This document shows positions 1-7,444 of a stretch of DNA of 18,824 nucleotides, piece by piece; position 1 is the stretch's first letter; every line of letters begins with the position of its first letter. This stretch comes from an uncultured Anaerococcus sp. GTDB lineage: Bacteria > Bacillota > Clostridia > Tissierellales > Peptoniphilaceae. The DNA lies in assembly GCF_943912385.1 (NCBI RefSeq), contig NZ_CALTTY010000024.1, positions 1-18,824 on the forward strand, written 5' to 3'. The notes under the pieces were generated by a model, which saw nothing but the letters and a program-made list of their open reading frames with translations, was not told the DNA's origin and made no database searches. Made by a program: the position numbers and the translations under genes.

Positions 1-9
1 AGGTAGAAA

Positions 10-183
10 ATGATTGAGACTAAAGACGTAATCAACGAGATAATTTACGCAAATGGGGATGATAATGAAGAAATCACAACAAGCTGGAATGAAAATTTGG
101 ATAAAAAGTTTGAGTGGACAACTGACACTAACTCTAAAGCTGAAGAAACCTTGAGTCATAAAAACAGAGGAAGGGCCAGATAA
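10..183 (+). CDS. Small hypothetical protein, 57 aa
   Basis: An ATG at 10 opens a 57-codon frame ending in TAA at 181-183. An in-frame TAG at 4-6 shows this is not simply the tail of a longer visible gene, although the true upstream gene may end at that TAG. The product is hydrophilic and acidic in the middle, basic at the end (NRGRAR), with no signal peptide or membrane segment. The next gene starts 1 base after its stop, so the two are probably translationally coupled. Residues 15-21 (NGDDNEE) are encoded by a DNA stretch repeated at 2216-2236. I do not recognise the family. An RBS would lie at or beyond the window edge, so the start is uncertain. Confidence 0.5.
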   Translation: MIETKDVINEIIYANGDDNEEITTSWNENLDKKFEWTTDTNSKAEETLSHKNRGRAR

Positions 184-184
184 G

Positions 185-985
185 ATGTTTGTAATTAAAA
201 AGCTACTCTGGATTCCTGTCATAGCCTCTATAAGCTTAGTTAAGCCCATAGTGGCAGGTGCTGATGAAACCAATAATCAGATAATAGATAGTCAAATAAG
301 ATATGAAGATATTGATAACCCTGACACAGTCAATGATCTAGCCAAAGATCGTAGCAACGTAGGAAGTTGGTACAGGTTTAAAAGTGGAAATAAGGAAATA
401 TTTTACAACATAAATGAAAACCAGGAGGTTGAAGAGTACGACAAAACACCTAATCAAAAGTTCGCTGACTCCTTGGAAAATAAAACCAAGGGAAAACTAA
501 AGATAGAAATAGAAAATCCCGAGCAAGGATATACTTACTTAGTAAACCTTAAGAATAAAGACGGAGAAATCTATTCTATAAACGTTGAAAACAACAAAGA
601 AGAAGAACTTGTAGCAGATGACTATGAGATAAACAATATCAACTCTATAGATCCAGATGGATATATGAAAGAAGCCGAATACGAAGCTTCTGAAAATCGA
701 GTTAAAATAGAAGAAGGTAAAGAAAATGACGTAATATTTAAGATAACGAATATTAAAGAAATAGAGCAAAGACCTATAGAGGAATTGCTTAAAGATGAAA
801 ACAAAGAAGAACAAATAGACCCAGTTGAGGAAGGTGGTAGTGAAGAGGAAGAGTCACAAACCAAAGAAAAAAAACCTAACGAGTTATATAAGATTCTTAC
901 AACAGCTGCAGTTATCGGCTTAGTAAGTCTAGGAGCATATGCAGTTTACAGGATGTTAAATAAGAAGGGAGATTATATTGAATGA
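185..985 (+). CDS. Secreted, C-terminally membrane-anchored protein of the conjugation envelope block
   Basis: The 266-aa product starts with a signal peptide: basic FVIKK, a hydrophobic run of about 15 residues, and likely cleavage after IVAGA near residue 26. An extracytoplasmic part follows, predicted beta-rich around residues 95-195, then a Glu/Lys-rich linker (about 205-232). A single hydrophobic segment (about 237-255) ends in a short basic tail, RMLNKKGDYIE. The tail resembles a sortase anchor, but no LPXTG-like motif precedes it, so this is most likely a plain transmembrane anchor. A good RBS (GAGGAAGG, about 167-174) precedes the ATG. It ends in an ATGA overlap with the next gene. 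Elements of this type often carry secreted, membrane-tethered accessory proteins here; its exact family is not recognised. Confidence 0.8.
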   Translation: MFVIKKLLWIPVIASISLVKPIVAGADETNNQIIDSQIRYEDIDNPDTVNDLAKDRSNVGSWYRFKSGNKEIFYNINENQEVEEYDKTPNQKFADSLENKTKGKLKIEIENPEQGYTYLVNLKNKDGEIYSINVENNKEEELVADDYEINNINSIDPDGYMKEAEYEASENRVKIEEGKENDVIFKITNIKEIEQRPIEELLKDENKEEQIDPVEEGGSEEEESQTKEKKPNELYKILTTAAVIGLVSLGAYAVYRMLNKKGDYIE

Positions 986-1962
986 CATATCTGAAAAAAG
1001 TACGTGATCATTTAAATAGTCCCTTTGAAATTCCCTTTACGGATAAGTCAATAAAAAAAGGAACATTATATATAGGAATTGCACTGGTCTTAGGAATACT
1101 AATTGCAGCCACAAGTTTAAGTAGTGCTAAGAGTAAAGACGAAGCACGAAAAAAAGAAGAAGAGTTTCAAATCGCCCAACAAGAGAATGAAGAACGAGAA
1201 AAGAAGCTCCAAGAAGAAAGCGAAGGTATCGAAGAAGAAGATCTAAAAGATTATGAGAATAGGGAAGAAATCAGAGAAGATAACAGTAGCTTAATTGACT
1301 TAGGAGAGCTTACAGAAGAAGAAAGATCTAAAAGGGATGGGGAACTAAATGATGAGGACATTTTAAAGTCTGATAAAGAAATCAAAGATGAAGAAATAAA
1401 GAAAGACCCAGAACAAGAAAAATTGAAAAAACAATATGAGTTACAGGCTGATGGATATAATAGAACAGCTGGAAACCAGCCACAAAACTACACTAGCCAA
1501 CAGCCAACAAATCCAACACAAGTCGCAGGTACTTTAAATAACCAATCGACCAAGAATAATCAAGAAATCAAAAATAAGCTAGATGAACTTGATAGACAAA
1601 TTAATCAAATTGTCAACTCCGAAAAAAATATTAAAGAGAATGAAAATCAAGAAGATATCAGTGAAGAAATTAAAAAACAGCAACAAAGAATTAAGGAATT
1701 AAATGAGTCCATAGATTCTTTATTAAATGCTGATAGTCGAGTGATTTATCTGAATAAAAATCAGGTGCTAGCAATAAATGGCGATACAAATTATTTAATA
1801 ACTAGAAAAGATAAGGAAATAAAGACACTAGAATTTATCGAAACAGCTACCAACTTTATAGAAAATACTGAATATGACGATAATAAGTATAGCGTAGAGG
1901 AAATAGACGAAGACCTTAAAGAAGACCTTATAAAAAGAATGGAGCTGATAGAAGATGAATAA
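982..1962 (+). CDS. Single-pass membrane protein with long charged coiled-coil region
   Basis: The 326-aa product has a short cytoplasmic N-terminus (to about residue 28), one transmembrane helix (about 29-48, LYIGIALVLGILIAA) and a very Glu/Lys-rich region (about 50-150) with coiled-coil character. A Gln/Asn/Thr-rich linker (about 155-185) follows, then a second coiled coil (about 190-245) and a small C-terminal domain (about 248-326). A type II membrane topology with the coiled coils outside is plausible. The ATG overlaps the preceding stop (ATGA at 982-985) and the stop overlaps the next start, so it sits in the middle of a tightly coupled operon. Its position suggests a structural or scaffold role in the envelope part of the type IV secretion system. 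It could be a VirB10/TrbI-like analogue, but I see no family motif. Confidence 0.75.
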   Translation: MTYLKKVRDHLNSPFEIPFTDKSIKKGTLYIGIALVLGILIAATSLSSAKSKDEARKKEEEFQIAQQENEEREKKLQEESEGIEEEDLKDYENREEIREDNSSLIDLGELTEEERSKRDGELNDEDILKSDKEIKDEEIKKDPEQEKLKKQYELQADGYNRTAGNQPQNYTSQQPTNPTQVAGTLNNQSTKNNQEIKNKLDELDRQINQIVNSEKNIKENENQEDISEEIKKQQQRIKELNESIDSLLNADSRVIYLNKNQVLAINGDTNYLITRKDKEIKTLEFIETATNFIENTEYDDNKYSVEEIDEDLKEDLIKRMELIEDE

Positions 1963-2281
1963 AGAGAGAAAACTTACCAGAAAAGAATTAGATGACCTAG
2001 GAAAAAAAGAAATTAAGGCAAAAGAAACCCTTGAAAAGAAGCGAGATAATTTAGCTAAAAGAAAAAGATTATATGAAGAAGCAGAAGAAGAATTTAAGAA
2101 AGCTGAAATAAATCATGAGATAGCTTATAAAAATCATAGACTAGGCTTCTTGCGAGGTTTAACAATTGAAGAGTTACCTAACGTTTGGGAGAACTTAGAG
2201 AAATTTATGAACGATAATGGGGATGATAATGAAGAAGGCAAATCAGATGAAGAAAAACCTAAAACATATCCTCAAAACTAG
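1955..2281 (+). CDS. Small coiled-coil protein, DUF4315-like in shape
   Basis: The 108-aa product is cytoplasmic, with no signal peptide. Residues about 5-60 are Lys/Glu-rich and would form one long coiled coil. Residues 65-85 (GFLRGLTIEELPNVWENLEKF) form a small amphipathic end domain, and the last 20 residues are acidic and disordered. Short coiled-coil proteins ending in a 'one or two helices' motif (DUF4315) sit next to secreted mobile-element proteins in Tn1549-like conjugative elements. The shape and context match, but the family link is inference. The ATG at 1955 overlaps the previous stop. The 3' end overlaps the start region of the lipoprotein gene in another frame. Confidence 0.7.
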   Translation: MNKERKLTRKELDDLGKKEIKAKETLEKKRDNLAKRKRLYEEAEEEFKKAEINHEIAYKNHRLGFLRGLTIEELPNVWENLEKFMNDNGDDNEEGKSDEEKPKTYPQN

Positions 2282-3479
2282 TGTCTTCCTAGTCTTAATT
2301 CTTATAAGCTTTAGCGGTTGTAAGACAAGTAAACAAAAAGCGATTAGAGACCTTTCCACTTATGTAACTTTAAATTATGAAGGTGCAAATGGAACAGCAA
2401 GTAGTCAGGTTGATTTTAATAAGGATGAGGCCTTAAAGCAGATAAATTCAATACTTAGAATTAGAAAAGAAGATAAAGAAGAAATGCAGAAGTTAACAAG
2501 ACTACTTGATACTTTTCAAATAGAAGTTCTAAACGATAATAAGGACTTGTCTAATGGCGATGAGCTTTTGATAGCGATGGACGTAGATGATGAACTACTT
2601 GAATATTTTGATTTAATCCTAAATAAGAAGCAGACTGTTAAAGTGCAGGGATTACCAGATCCCAAAGAAGTAGATGTTTTCCAGGGTATGCAAATTGATT
2701 ATAAGGGCTACAGCCCTAACCTAGAAGTAACATTCCAGGAAAATACTAATAGTAGTGACTTTTTTAAATCTGTAAACTATAGTGTTAAAAATCCACCACC
2801 TTACGCAAGGGGAGAAAAGTTAACGATATTAGCAAGATACGACAAAGAGCTAGCCAGGAAAGCTGGCTATACAGTTAATAAGACTGCACAGGTAGTTAGA
2901 GTTCCTAAGGATCAAGGCTACTATGTAACTAATTTACCGGAGCTAGATAATACCTTTATATATAATAAATATTATGAAGGCTATGACCTTATCAATAAGG
3001 AAAGAGAAAACATAGGCCAATTCATAACAAGGAACTTATCTAGCGATTCTAAGCTTAAAGAAGAGTTGGCAGACCCTAAAATCTATATAAATTCTGATAT
3101 TGAAATAGAACCAGAAGATGGACTGTTTTTAGTATCAAAGGACAATCTTAAAACTAAAAGAAATGCTGAAATAGGTAACAAGTTACTTTTTGTATACAAG
3201 ATAAGTGTAACTAATGATACTTATAGTTTCCCGACATTTTATGCAAGTTATGAAATAAATGCCATAACCAAAGAAAAAGATGGGACATTTACTCAAAAAA
3301 CAGGCAATCTATCTAACTACGATAAGTACTATGACAATATACTTATAACCTTAACCAACTCAATAGATAACTCTTATAGCACATATAGGGTTAATGATCT
3401 AAACAACTTACTAGAAACAGAGGAATTAAGAGGAACAACAGAAGACAGAAGTGAGGAATATAAAGATGATGGACAATAA
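2247..3479 (+). CDS. Putative lipoprotein of the conjugation envelope block
   Basis: From ATG 2247 the protein begins MKKNLKHILK, followed by a hydrophobic stretch and a lipobox (ISFSGC), so it should be lipidated at Cys 25 and held on the outer face of the membrane. The open frame extends upstream to ATG 2217 (420 aa). I prefer 2247 (410 aa) because AGAAGG at 2233-2238 sits 8 bases before it and because it gives a standard-length lipoprotein signal. The mature part looks like tandem beta-sandwich domains: a first region holding LNYEGANGTAS, and a second holding MQIDYKGYSPNLEV and VNYSVKNPPPYARGEKL. This pattern resembles secreted Gram-positive domains with repeated 'Y-x-G-x-x-G' segments. 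The start lies inside the preceding gene, so translation is probably coupled. The precise function is unknown; a cell-surface or channel-assembly role is inferred from context. Confidence 0.8.
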   Translation: MKKNLKHILKTSVFLVLILISFSGCKTSKQKAIRDLSTYVTLNYEGANGTASSQVDFNKDEALKQINSILRIRKEDKEEMQKLTRLLDTFQIEVLNDNKDLSNGDELLIAMDVDDELLEYFDLILNKKQTVKVQGLPDPKEVDVFQGMQIDYKGYSPNLEVTFQENTNSSDFFKSVNYSVKNPPPYARGEKLTILARYDKELARKAGYTVNKTAQVVRVPKDQGYYVTNLPELDNTFIYNKYYEGYDLINKERENIGQFITRNLSSDSKLKEELADPKIYINSDIEIEPEDGLFLVSKDNLKTKRNAEIGNKLLFVYKISVTNDTYSFPTFYASYEINAITKEKDGTFTQKTGNLSNYDKYYDNILITLTNSIDNSYSTYRVNDLNNLLETEELRGTTEDRSEEYKDDGQ

Positions 3480-3738
3480 AATTAGCAAAGGAGAGCTATA
3501 TGAAAAGTATTTGAAAAGATCTTTAAAAAGGAAAGTAGACGATAGTAATGTAAGCGTAGCTAAAATCGCTGAAAGATTAGGAAAATCAGTACCATCTGTC
3601 TATAGGTATATAGACCATAGCAATGGTAGACCAGTTAATATAAACACTGTTATAGATATACTGAATACCATCAATGAAGATGAAACTGAATTTTTCATAG
3701 AGCTAGATAAGACGGTTAATAAGAAAAATATTAAATAG
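3466..3738 (+). CDS. Small helix-turn-helix DNA-binding protein
   Basis: The product is about 90 aa. Residues about 25-47 (SVAKIAERLGKSVPSVYRYI) form a convincing helix-turn-helix with a recognition helix ending in VYRYI. A short C-terminal helix pair (INTVIDILNTINEDETEFF) follows, typical of XRE-like single-domain regulators. I chose ATG 3466 because GAGGA at 3452-3456 sits about 9 bases upstream. A GTG at 3451 would add five residues. The gene overlaps the lipoprotein stop (3477-3479) and is followed by the first sizeable non-coding gap of the window, so it is well placed to regulate transcription at 3739-3881 or elsewhere in the element. Operator and target are not known. Confidence 0.75.
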   Translation: MMDNKISKGELYEKYLKRSLKRKVDDSNVSVAKIAERLGKSVPSVYRYIDHSNGRPVNINTVIDILNTINEDETEFFIELDKTVNKKNIK

Positions 3739-3881
3739 TCTATTTTGCCATAAATTTATTAAAAAACAATAAAAAGACAAACACTCTTATTATGTTTTAA
3801 TAAAAAAGATAGAAAATTAGCTATGCTAGCAAGTATGACTAACTTTCTATTAATCAACCTAACCTGAAAAGGAGAAATATT
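3739..3881 (+). promoter_or_regulatory. Intergenic regulatory region upstream of the LysM gene
   Basis: This 143-base gap is the longest in the envelope/TopB part of the operon. It is very A/T-rich with runs of A. It contains a long inverted repeat (3808-3851, listed separately) and the strong RBS GGAG at 3871-3874 before a TTG start. Possible but weak promoter elements are TTGCCA at 3745-3750, with an AT-rich hexamer (AATAAA) 17 bases further on, and TATTAT at 3788-3793. The gap follows an HTH gene, so an internal promoter or operator is plausible; this is inference, not a recognised site. Confidence 0.4.
3808..3851. repeat. Long imperfect inverted repeat (hairpin), terminator-like on the minus strand
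   Basis: The outer arms 3809-3820 (ATAGAAAATTAG) and 3839-3850 (CTAACTTTCTAT) pair over 12 positions with one mismatch. Pairing continues inward after one mismatch (22-27 with 32-37 of the 38xx numbering, using G-U pairs) to a 4-base AGCA loop. On the + strand no T-tract follows, so it is not a + strand terminator. On the minus strand the stem is followed directly by six T (complement of 3802-3807), which is intrinsic-terminator geometry. It could also be an operator or leader hairpin for the LysM gene. Confidence 0.5.
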
Positions 3882-5408
3882 TTGAAAAACAAAAAAATAA
3901 GGAAAGTCATAATATCTGCCTTAGCCCTCACATTCATTACAGGTGTAGGATCAAAGGCTTATGCTTCAAGTTGGACTGCAAACTCAATCACAGCTATACA
4001 AGAAGCGATGAGAAATGATAATCAAAAATATGGAGAAAACATCTACGATATTAGATGGGGCGACTACCTAGATGGTATTGCAGTAGCTACAGGCATCAAT
4101 ACCGATACCCTGGCCCAGGTTAACAATATAGCAAATAAAAACCTAATATATGCTGGTAATAAGTTATATTACGGATCATCAAACACAATTGTAACCAGAG
4201 ATGATAATGGAAATCTTAACGCATATACCCTAGATCAAAGCGGCAATGTTAAAGCGGTCGCACCCGAAAATTTAGATAATAGAGAACAGAGAAACCTAGT
4301 TAAAAACCATCCATCCCTAGAGGGACAATCGGGGGTTAAAGATCTAAATACAATAAATAAGGAACTACTGGATGAAAACTCTAAGAAGTTAAGAGAGCTA
4401 GAAGATAAATTAGCCAAATATAAACGAGATAAAGCAATTATTGAAAAAGAAAATGAAGACAATAAGTCGGAAATAGAAGTCAATAAAAATAAGGCTAATA
4501 AGACCAAGTCACCAGAAAAGAAAGAGGACATCAATAAGGAAATAAATGACTTGGAAAAGGATTATTCTAAAAACGATGAGAAGATTAAAAAATTAGAAGA
4601 AGATATGCAGGCGGCCGAGAAAGAAATAAGCAACCTTAAAAAAGAGGTAAATGAAATAAACAAAGAGCTTAAAGAAAGCCTACCAGAAGACGAATATAAA
4701 AAGCTGATTGAAGATTTGATTAAGTCCAACAAAGACTTCAAGGATAAATTTGAAGAAGAGCAGAAAAAATCTAAAAGAAATCAAAAGCCTAAAGATAATA
4801 AAACAGAAGAAAAGATTGAAAACACAGATCAGTCTGACAATAAAGACTCTCAAGCTGAACAAGCAGCAGACGAGGAAAAATTATCTAAGCTGAATAACGA
4901 AATAAAGAGCCTTGAAGCCAAGGTTGCTAAAAACAAAGAAGATATAGAGAAAACAAGCAAGGAACTTGCAGAAGCTAAAATCTTGCTGGACGAGGTAGAC
5001 CGAAAGATAAAAGCCCTTCAAGAAGCTCCTGAAAATAAGGTAGAGCTAGAAGATCTAAACAATAAAAAACAAGAACTTGAAAAAGATAAGTCAATAAGTC
5101 TAGAAAAAGAGCTAGAGCTAGAAGCTAAAATCAAATCCAACCTAGATGAGATTGATAAAAAAGTTAAAGAGCTACAAGCTGAGATTGACAAGCTTAAAGA
5201 TTTAAATAAAGAATCTAACAACAAGGCAAATGAAACAATTAAAATCCTTGAAGAAAATCTAGACCAACTTCTTAAGCTTGCAGAAGAACTTAAAGCTAGC
5301 TCATCATACGAAAGCTGGAAGTCTGAACAGGCAAAGAAAAAACCAGAACTAAAAGAAGAAGACTTAACTAGAGAAAAATATATAGAATTTTTAAAGGCAA
5401 ATGAATGA
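3882..5408 (+). CDS. Secreted LysM-domain protein with very long coiled coil
   Basis: The 508-aa product starts at TTG 3882, with GGAG 7 bases upstream. A signal peptide (KNKKIRK, hydrophobic core, cleavage near SKAYA|S, residue 28) is followed by one LysM-like peptidoglycan-binding module at about residues 50-98: IYDIRWGDYLDGIAVATGIN, then LAQVNNIANKNLIYAGNKL. It shows the usual GD-[TY]-L-x-x-IA, N-x-I and LIYAG-x-x-L landmarks. From about residue 145 to 470 the protein is almost entirely Lys/Glu-rich heptad-like coiled coil. It has no LPXTG and no transmembrane anchor, so it is probably held on the wall by the LysM. The stop overlaps the topB start (ATGA, 5405-5408). In this context it may act as a wall-spanning scaffold or adhesin for the mating channel; no catalytic domain is visible. 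Confidence 0.85.
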   Translation: MKNKKIRKVIISALALTFITGVGSKAYASSWTANSITAIQEAMRNDNQKYGENIYDIRWGDYLDGIAVATGINTDTLAQVNNIANKNLIYAGNKLYYGSSNTIVTRDDNGNLNAYTLDQSGNVKAVAPENLDNREQRNLVKNHPSLEGQSGVKDLNTINKELLDENSKKLRELEDKLAKYKRDKAIIEKENEDNKSEIEVNKNKANKTKSPEKKEDINKEINDLEKDYSKNDEKIKKLEEDMQAAEKEISNLKKEVNEINKELKESLPEDEYKKLIEDLIKSNKDFKDKFEEEQKKSKRNQKPKDNKTEEKIENTDQSDNKDSQAEQAADEEKLSKLNNEIKSLEAKVAKNKEDIEKTSKELAEAKILLDEVDRKIKALQEAPENKVELEDLNNKKQELEKDKSISLEKELELEAKIKSNLDEIDKKVKELQAEIDKLKDLNKESNNKANETIKILEENLDQLLKLAEELKASSSYESWKSEQAKKKPELKEEDLTREKYIEFLKANE

Positions 5409-7426
5409 AATTAGTAATAGCAGAAAAACCTTCTGTAGCCAGGTCTATAGCAAATGTTTTAAACTGCAGGGAAAATAAAAACGGATATATAGAGGGAGAC
5501 ACAGCTATCGTTACGTGGACTATAGGTCATCTTGTGACATTAGCAGACCCCAAATCATATGATCCAAGATACAATAAATGGAATGCGGAGGAGTTACCAA
5601 TCCTCCCAGACCCTTTTAAAACACAGGTTATAAGAGAGACCTCCAAACAATTCAAGATAGTAAAAGATTTAATAAATTCCCCTAAGGTAGATACCCTAGT
5701 ATGCGCAACAGACTCTGGGCGAGAGGGAGAGCTAATATTTAGACTTATCTATGACAAGGTTGGATCTAACAAACCATTTTTAAGGCTATGGATATCTTCA
5801 ATGGAAGATAAGGCTATAATGGAAGGCTTTAGAAACTTAAAAGGTGGAAATTCCTATGATAACCTATCAGATAGTGCAAAAGCAAGGCAGGAAGCTGACT
5901 GGCTTGTAGGAATTAACCTTACCAGATTAGTTACAACTAAAAACAACAGGAAGTTCACCATAGGGAGGGTTCAAACTCCTACCTTAAATTTGATAAATGA
6001 AAGAAATCAAGAGATTATAAACTTTAAGCCAGAAAAATATAACATTATCCAGGCAAGTGTAAGCTTTGACGACAACATGATAAATTTTGAAACGAAAAGG
6101 CTAGATTCAGATAAGGCTTTCCACGACTTAGGTATCTTAGAAGATAACTTAAATATCTTAGAAGTAGAAACTAATGAAAAGAGTGAAAGAGCTCCTAAAT
6201 TGTTTGATCTAACCAGCCTTCAAAGGCAAGCAAATAAGGGCTTAGGCCTAAGCGCTAAAAAGACTTTAAAAATAGCCCAGGAGCTTTATGAGAGCAAATT
6301 TATATCCTATCCACGTACTGACAGTAGGTATATTACAGATGATATGGAAGGAACAATTAAAAAACTTCTAGGAACTTATGCAAGTAACCCTAGTTTTGAC
6401 AATATAGACAAGATAGTAAATAATAAGAAAGTTACAGACCATACGGCCTTACTGCCAACAGATTATTCTTTGGATAGAAAGGACGAAATAAATAAAATGA
6501 GCAATGACCACATTGCCATTTACTCCTTAATCTTTAGACAGCTATTAAAGTCTGTATCTAAGGACTATCTTTATAATCAAACTAAGGTAAAAGCAGAAAG
6601 TGCAGGGATTGAGTTTTATGTGACTGGAAAACAAACTATAGACTTAGGATTTAAAGAGCTTGAAGATACAAAATTAAATAAGGATGTAGTATTAGATGGA
6701 CTGTTTGAGGGCCAGAGTCTTCCTATAGAAAATACTAGAATTCTAGATAAACAAACAAGGCCACCTAGCCAGTACACAGAAGACACCTTACTTAAGGCCA
6801 TGAAAAATGCAGGGAGGGGAAAATATGATAGCAGCTTAGACATTGAAAGAAAGGGTCTAGGTACTACTGCAACCAGGGCTGATATAATTGAGGGGCTTTT
6901 AAGGAATGGATATCTTAAAAGAGCTAAGAAAAAACTACTTATAACTAAATATGGAGAAGACCTACTTAAGGTAGCTCCCGAAAAACTTAAAGAAGTAGAA
7001 TTAACAGTCGACTGGGAAAACCAATTAGCTAATATTGCAGCTGGCAAAGAAATAAAGTCAGACTTTATGAGTAAAATCGAAGCTTATATAAGCGAAACCG
7101 TTAGTTCCTATGAAGGAGATGAAAGTGTAATGATTAAAGAAGAAAGTATAGGATCTTGTCCTTATTGTGGCGGTCAAGTTTATATAAATGAAAAGGCCGT
7201 GAATTGTGAAAACTCAAAATATGGGAAAAATAAGGGGGACTGCAGGCTTGGAATTTTTAGAAAAATAGCAAGCCATAAGCTCACTGAGAAGGAAGCTAAA
7301 GATCTATTAGAAAATGGAAAAACTGAATTAATCAAAGATTTTATATCTAATGAAGGAAAAAACTTCCCAGCATATATAGAGCTAAACGAAGAAGGAAAAT
7401 ATATAACAAGCCTAACCTTCGAGTAA
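5405..7426 (+). CDS. topB: DNA topoisomerase III (type IA)
   Basis: The 673-aa enzyme relaxes and decatenates DNA through a single-strand break. The Toprim domain opens with LVIAEKPSVARSIA (Glu 7) and has the metal-binding stretch ATDSGREGE (Asp 103, Glu 107, Glu 109). The second acidic residue of the usual DxD is Gly here, as is common in TopB proteins of mobile elements. The catalytic tyrosine is Tyr 302 in FISYPRTDSRYI. The conserved IGRVQTPTL and the late GLGTTATRADIIEGL helix are present. A C-terminal zinc-ribbon-like domain carries Cys 585 and Cys 588 (CPYCGG), with two further cysteines near 604 and 617. Length and domain order are complete. TopB genes are regular members of Tn1549-like conjugative elements, where they are thought to help DNA processing. 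The start overlaps the LysM gene stop. Confidence 0.97.
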   Translation: MKLVIAEKPSVARSIANVLNCRENKNGYIEGDTAIVTWTIGHLVTLADPKSYDPRYNKWNAEELPILPDPFKTQVIRETSKQFKIVKDLINSPKVDTLVCATDSGREGELIFRLIYDKVGSNKPFLRLWISSMEDKAIMEGFRNLKGGNSYDNLSDSAKARQEADWLVGINLTRLVTTKNNRKFTIGRVQTPTLNLINERNQEIINFKPEKYNIIQASVSFDDNMINFETKRLDSDKAFHDLGILEDNLNILEVETNEKSERAPKLFDLTSLQRQANKGLGLSAKKTLKIAQELYESKFISYPRTDSRYITDDMEGTIKKLLGTYASNPSFDNIDKIVNNKKVTDHTALLPTDYSLDRKDEINKMSNDHIAIYSLIFRQLLKSVSKDYLYNQTKVKAESAGIEFYVTGKQTIDLGFKELEDTKLNKDVVLDGLFEGQSLPIENTRILDKQTRPPSQYTEDTLLKAMKNAGRGKYDSSLDIERKGLGTTATRADIIEGLLRNGYLKRAKKKLLITKYGEDLLKVAPEKLKEVELTVDWENQLANIAAGKEIKSDFMSKIEAYISETVSSYEGDESVMIKEESIGSCPYCGGQVYINEKAVNCENSKYGKNKGDCRLGIFRKIASHKLTEKEAKDLLENGKTELIKDFISNEGKNFPAYIELNEEGKYITSLTFE

Positions 7427-7444
7427 AAATAGAAGGAGGTATAA

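Noticed and set aside
53..154. 33-aa frame from ATG 53
   Set aside because: It starts inside the 57-aa frame, has no RBS or recognisable product, and probably exists only because of the repeated DNA stretch.
539..864. Minus-strand open frames opposite the acidic and coiled-coil genes (also 4235-5224, 6616-7047, 11539-11904 and others)
   Set aside because: They are Ser/Phe/Leu-rich mirror translations of Lys/Glu-rich coding DNA, lack RBS, and overlap well-supported + strand genes.
890..985. Sortase-type cell-wall sorting signal in the 266-aa protein
   Set aside because: The hydrophobic segment and basic tail are present, but no LPXTG-like motif precedes them; the upstream residues read KKPNELYKIL.
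2217..2246. ATG 2217 or 2229 as start of the lipoprotein
   Set aside because: These give a longer polar N-terminus before the signal peptide. ATG 2247 has AGAAGG 8 bases upstream and a normal-length lipoprotein signal. Still possible, because GGGGA precedes 2229.
3451..3465. GTG 3451 as start of the HTH gene
   Set aside because: The GAGGA that would serve as RBS overlaps that GTG itself. ATG 3466 has correct spacing to it.
3776..3800. Possible third, degenerate copy of the hairpin element (ACTCTTATTATGTTTTAAT)
   Set aside because: It shares only the first 7 bases of the left arm and a TTATGTT-like tail. There is no pairing stem, so chance in AT-rich DNA is as likely.
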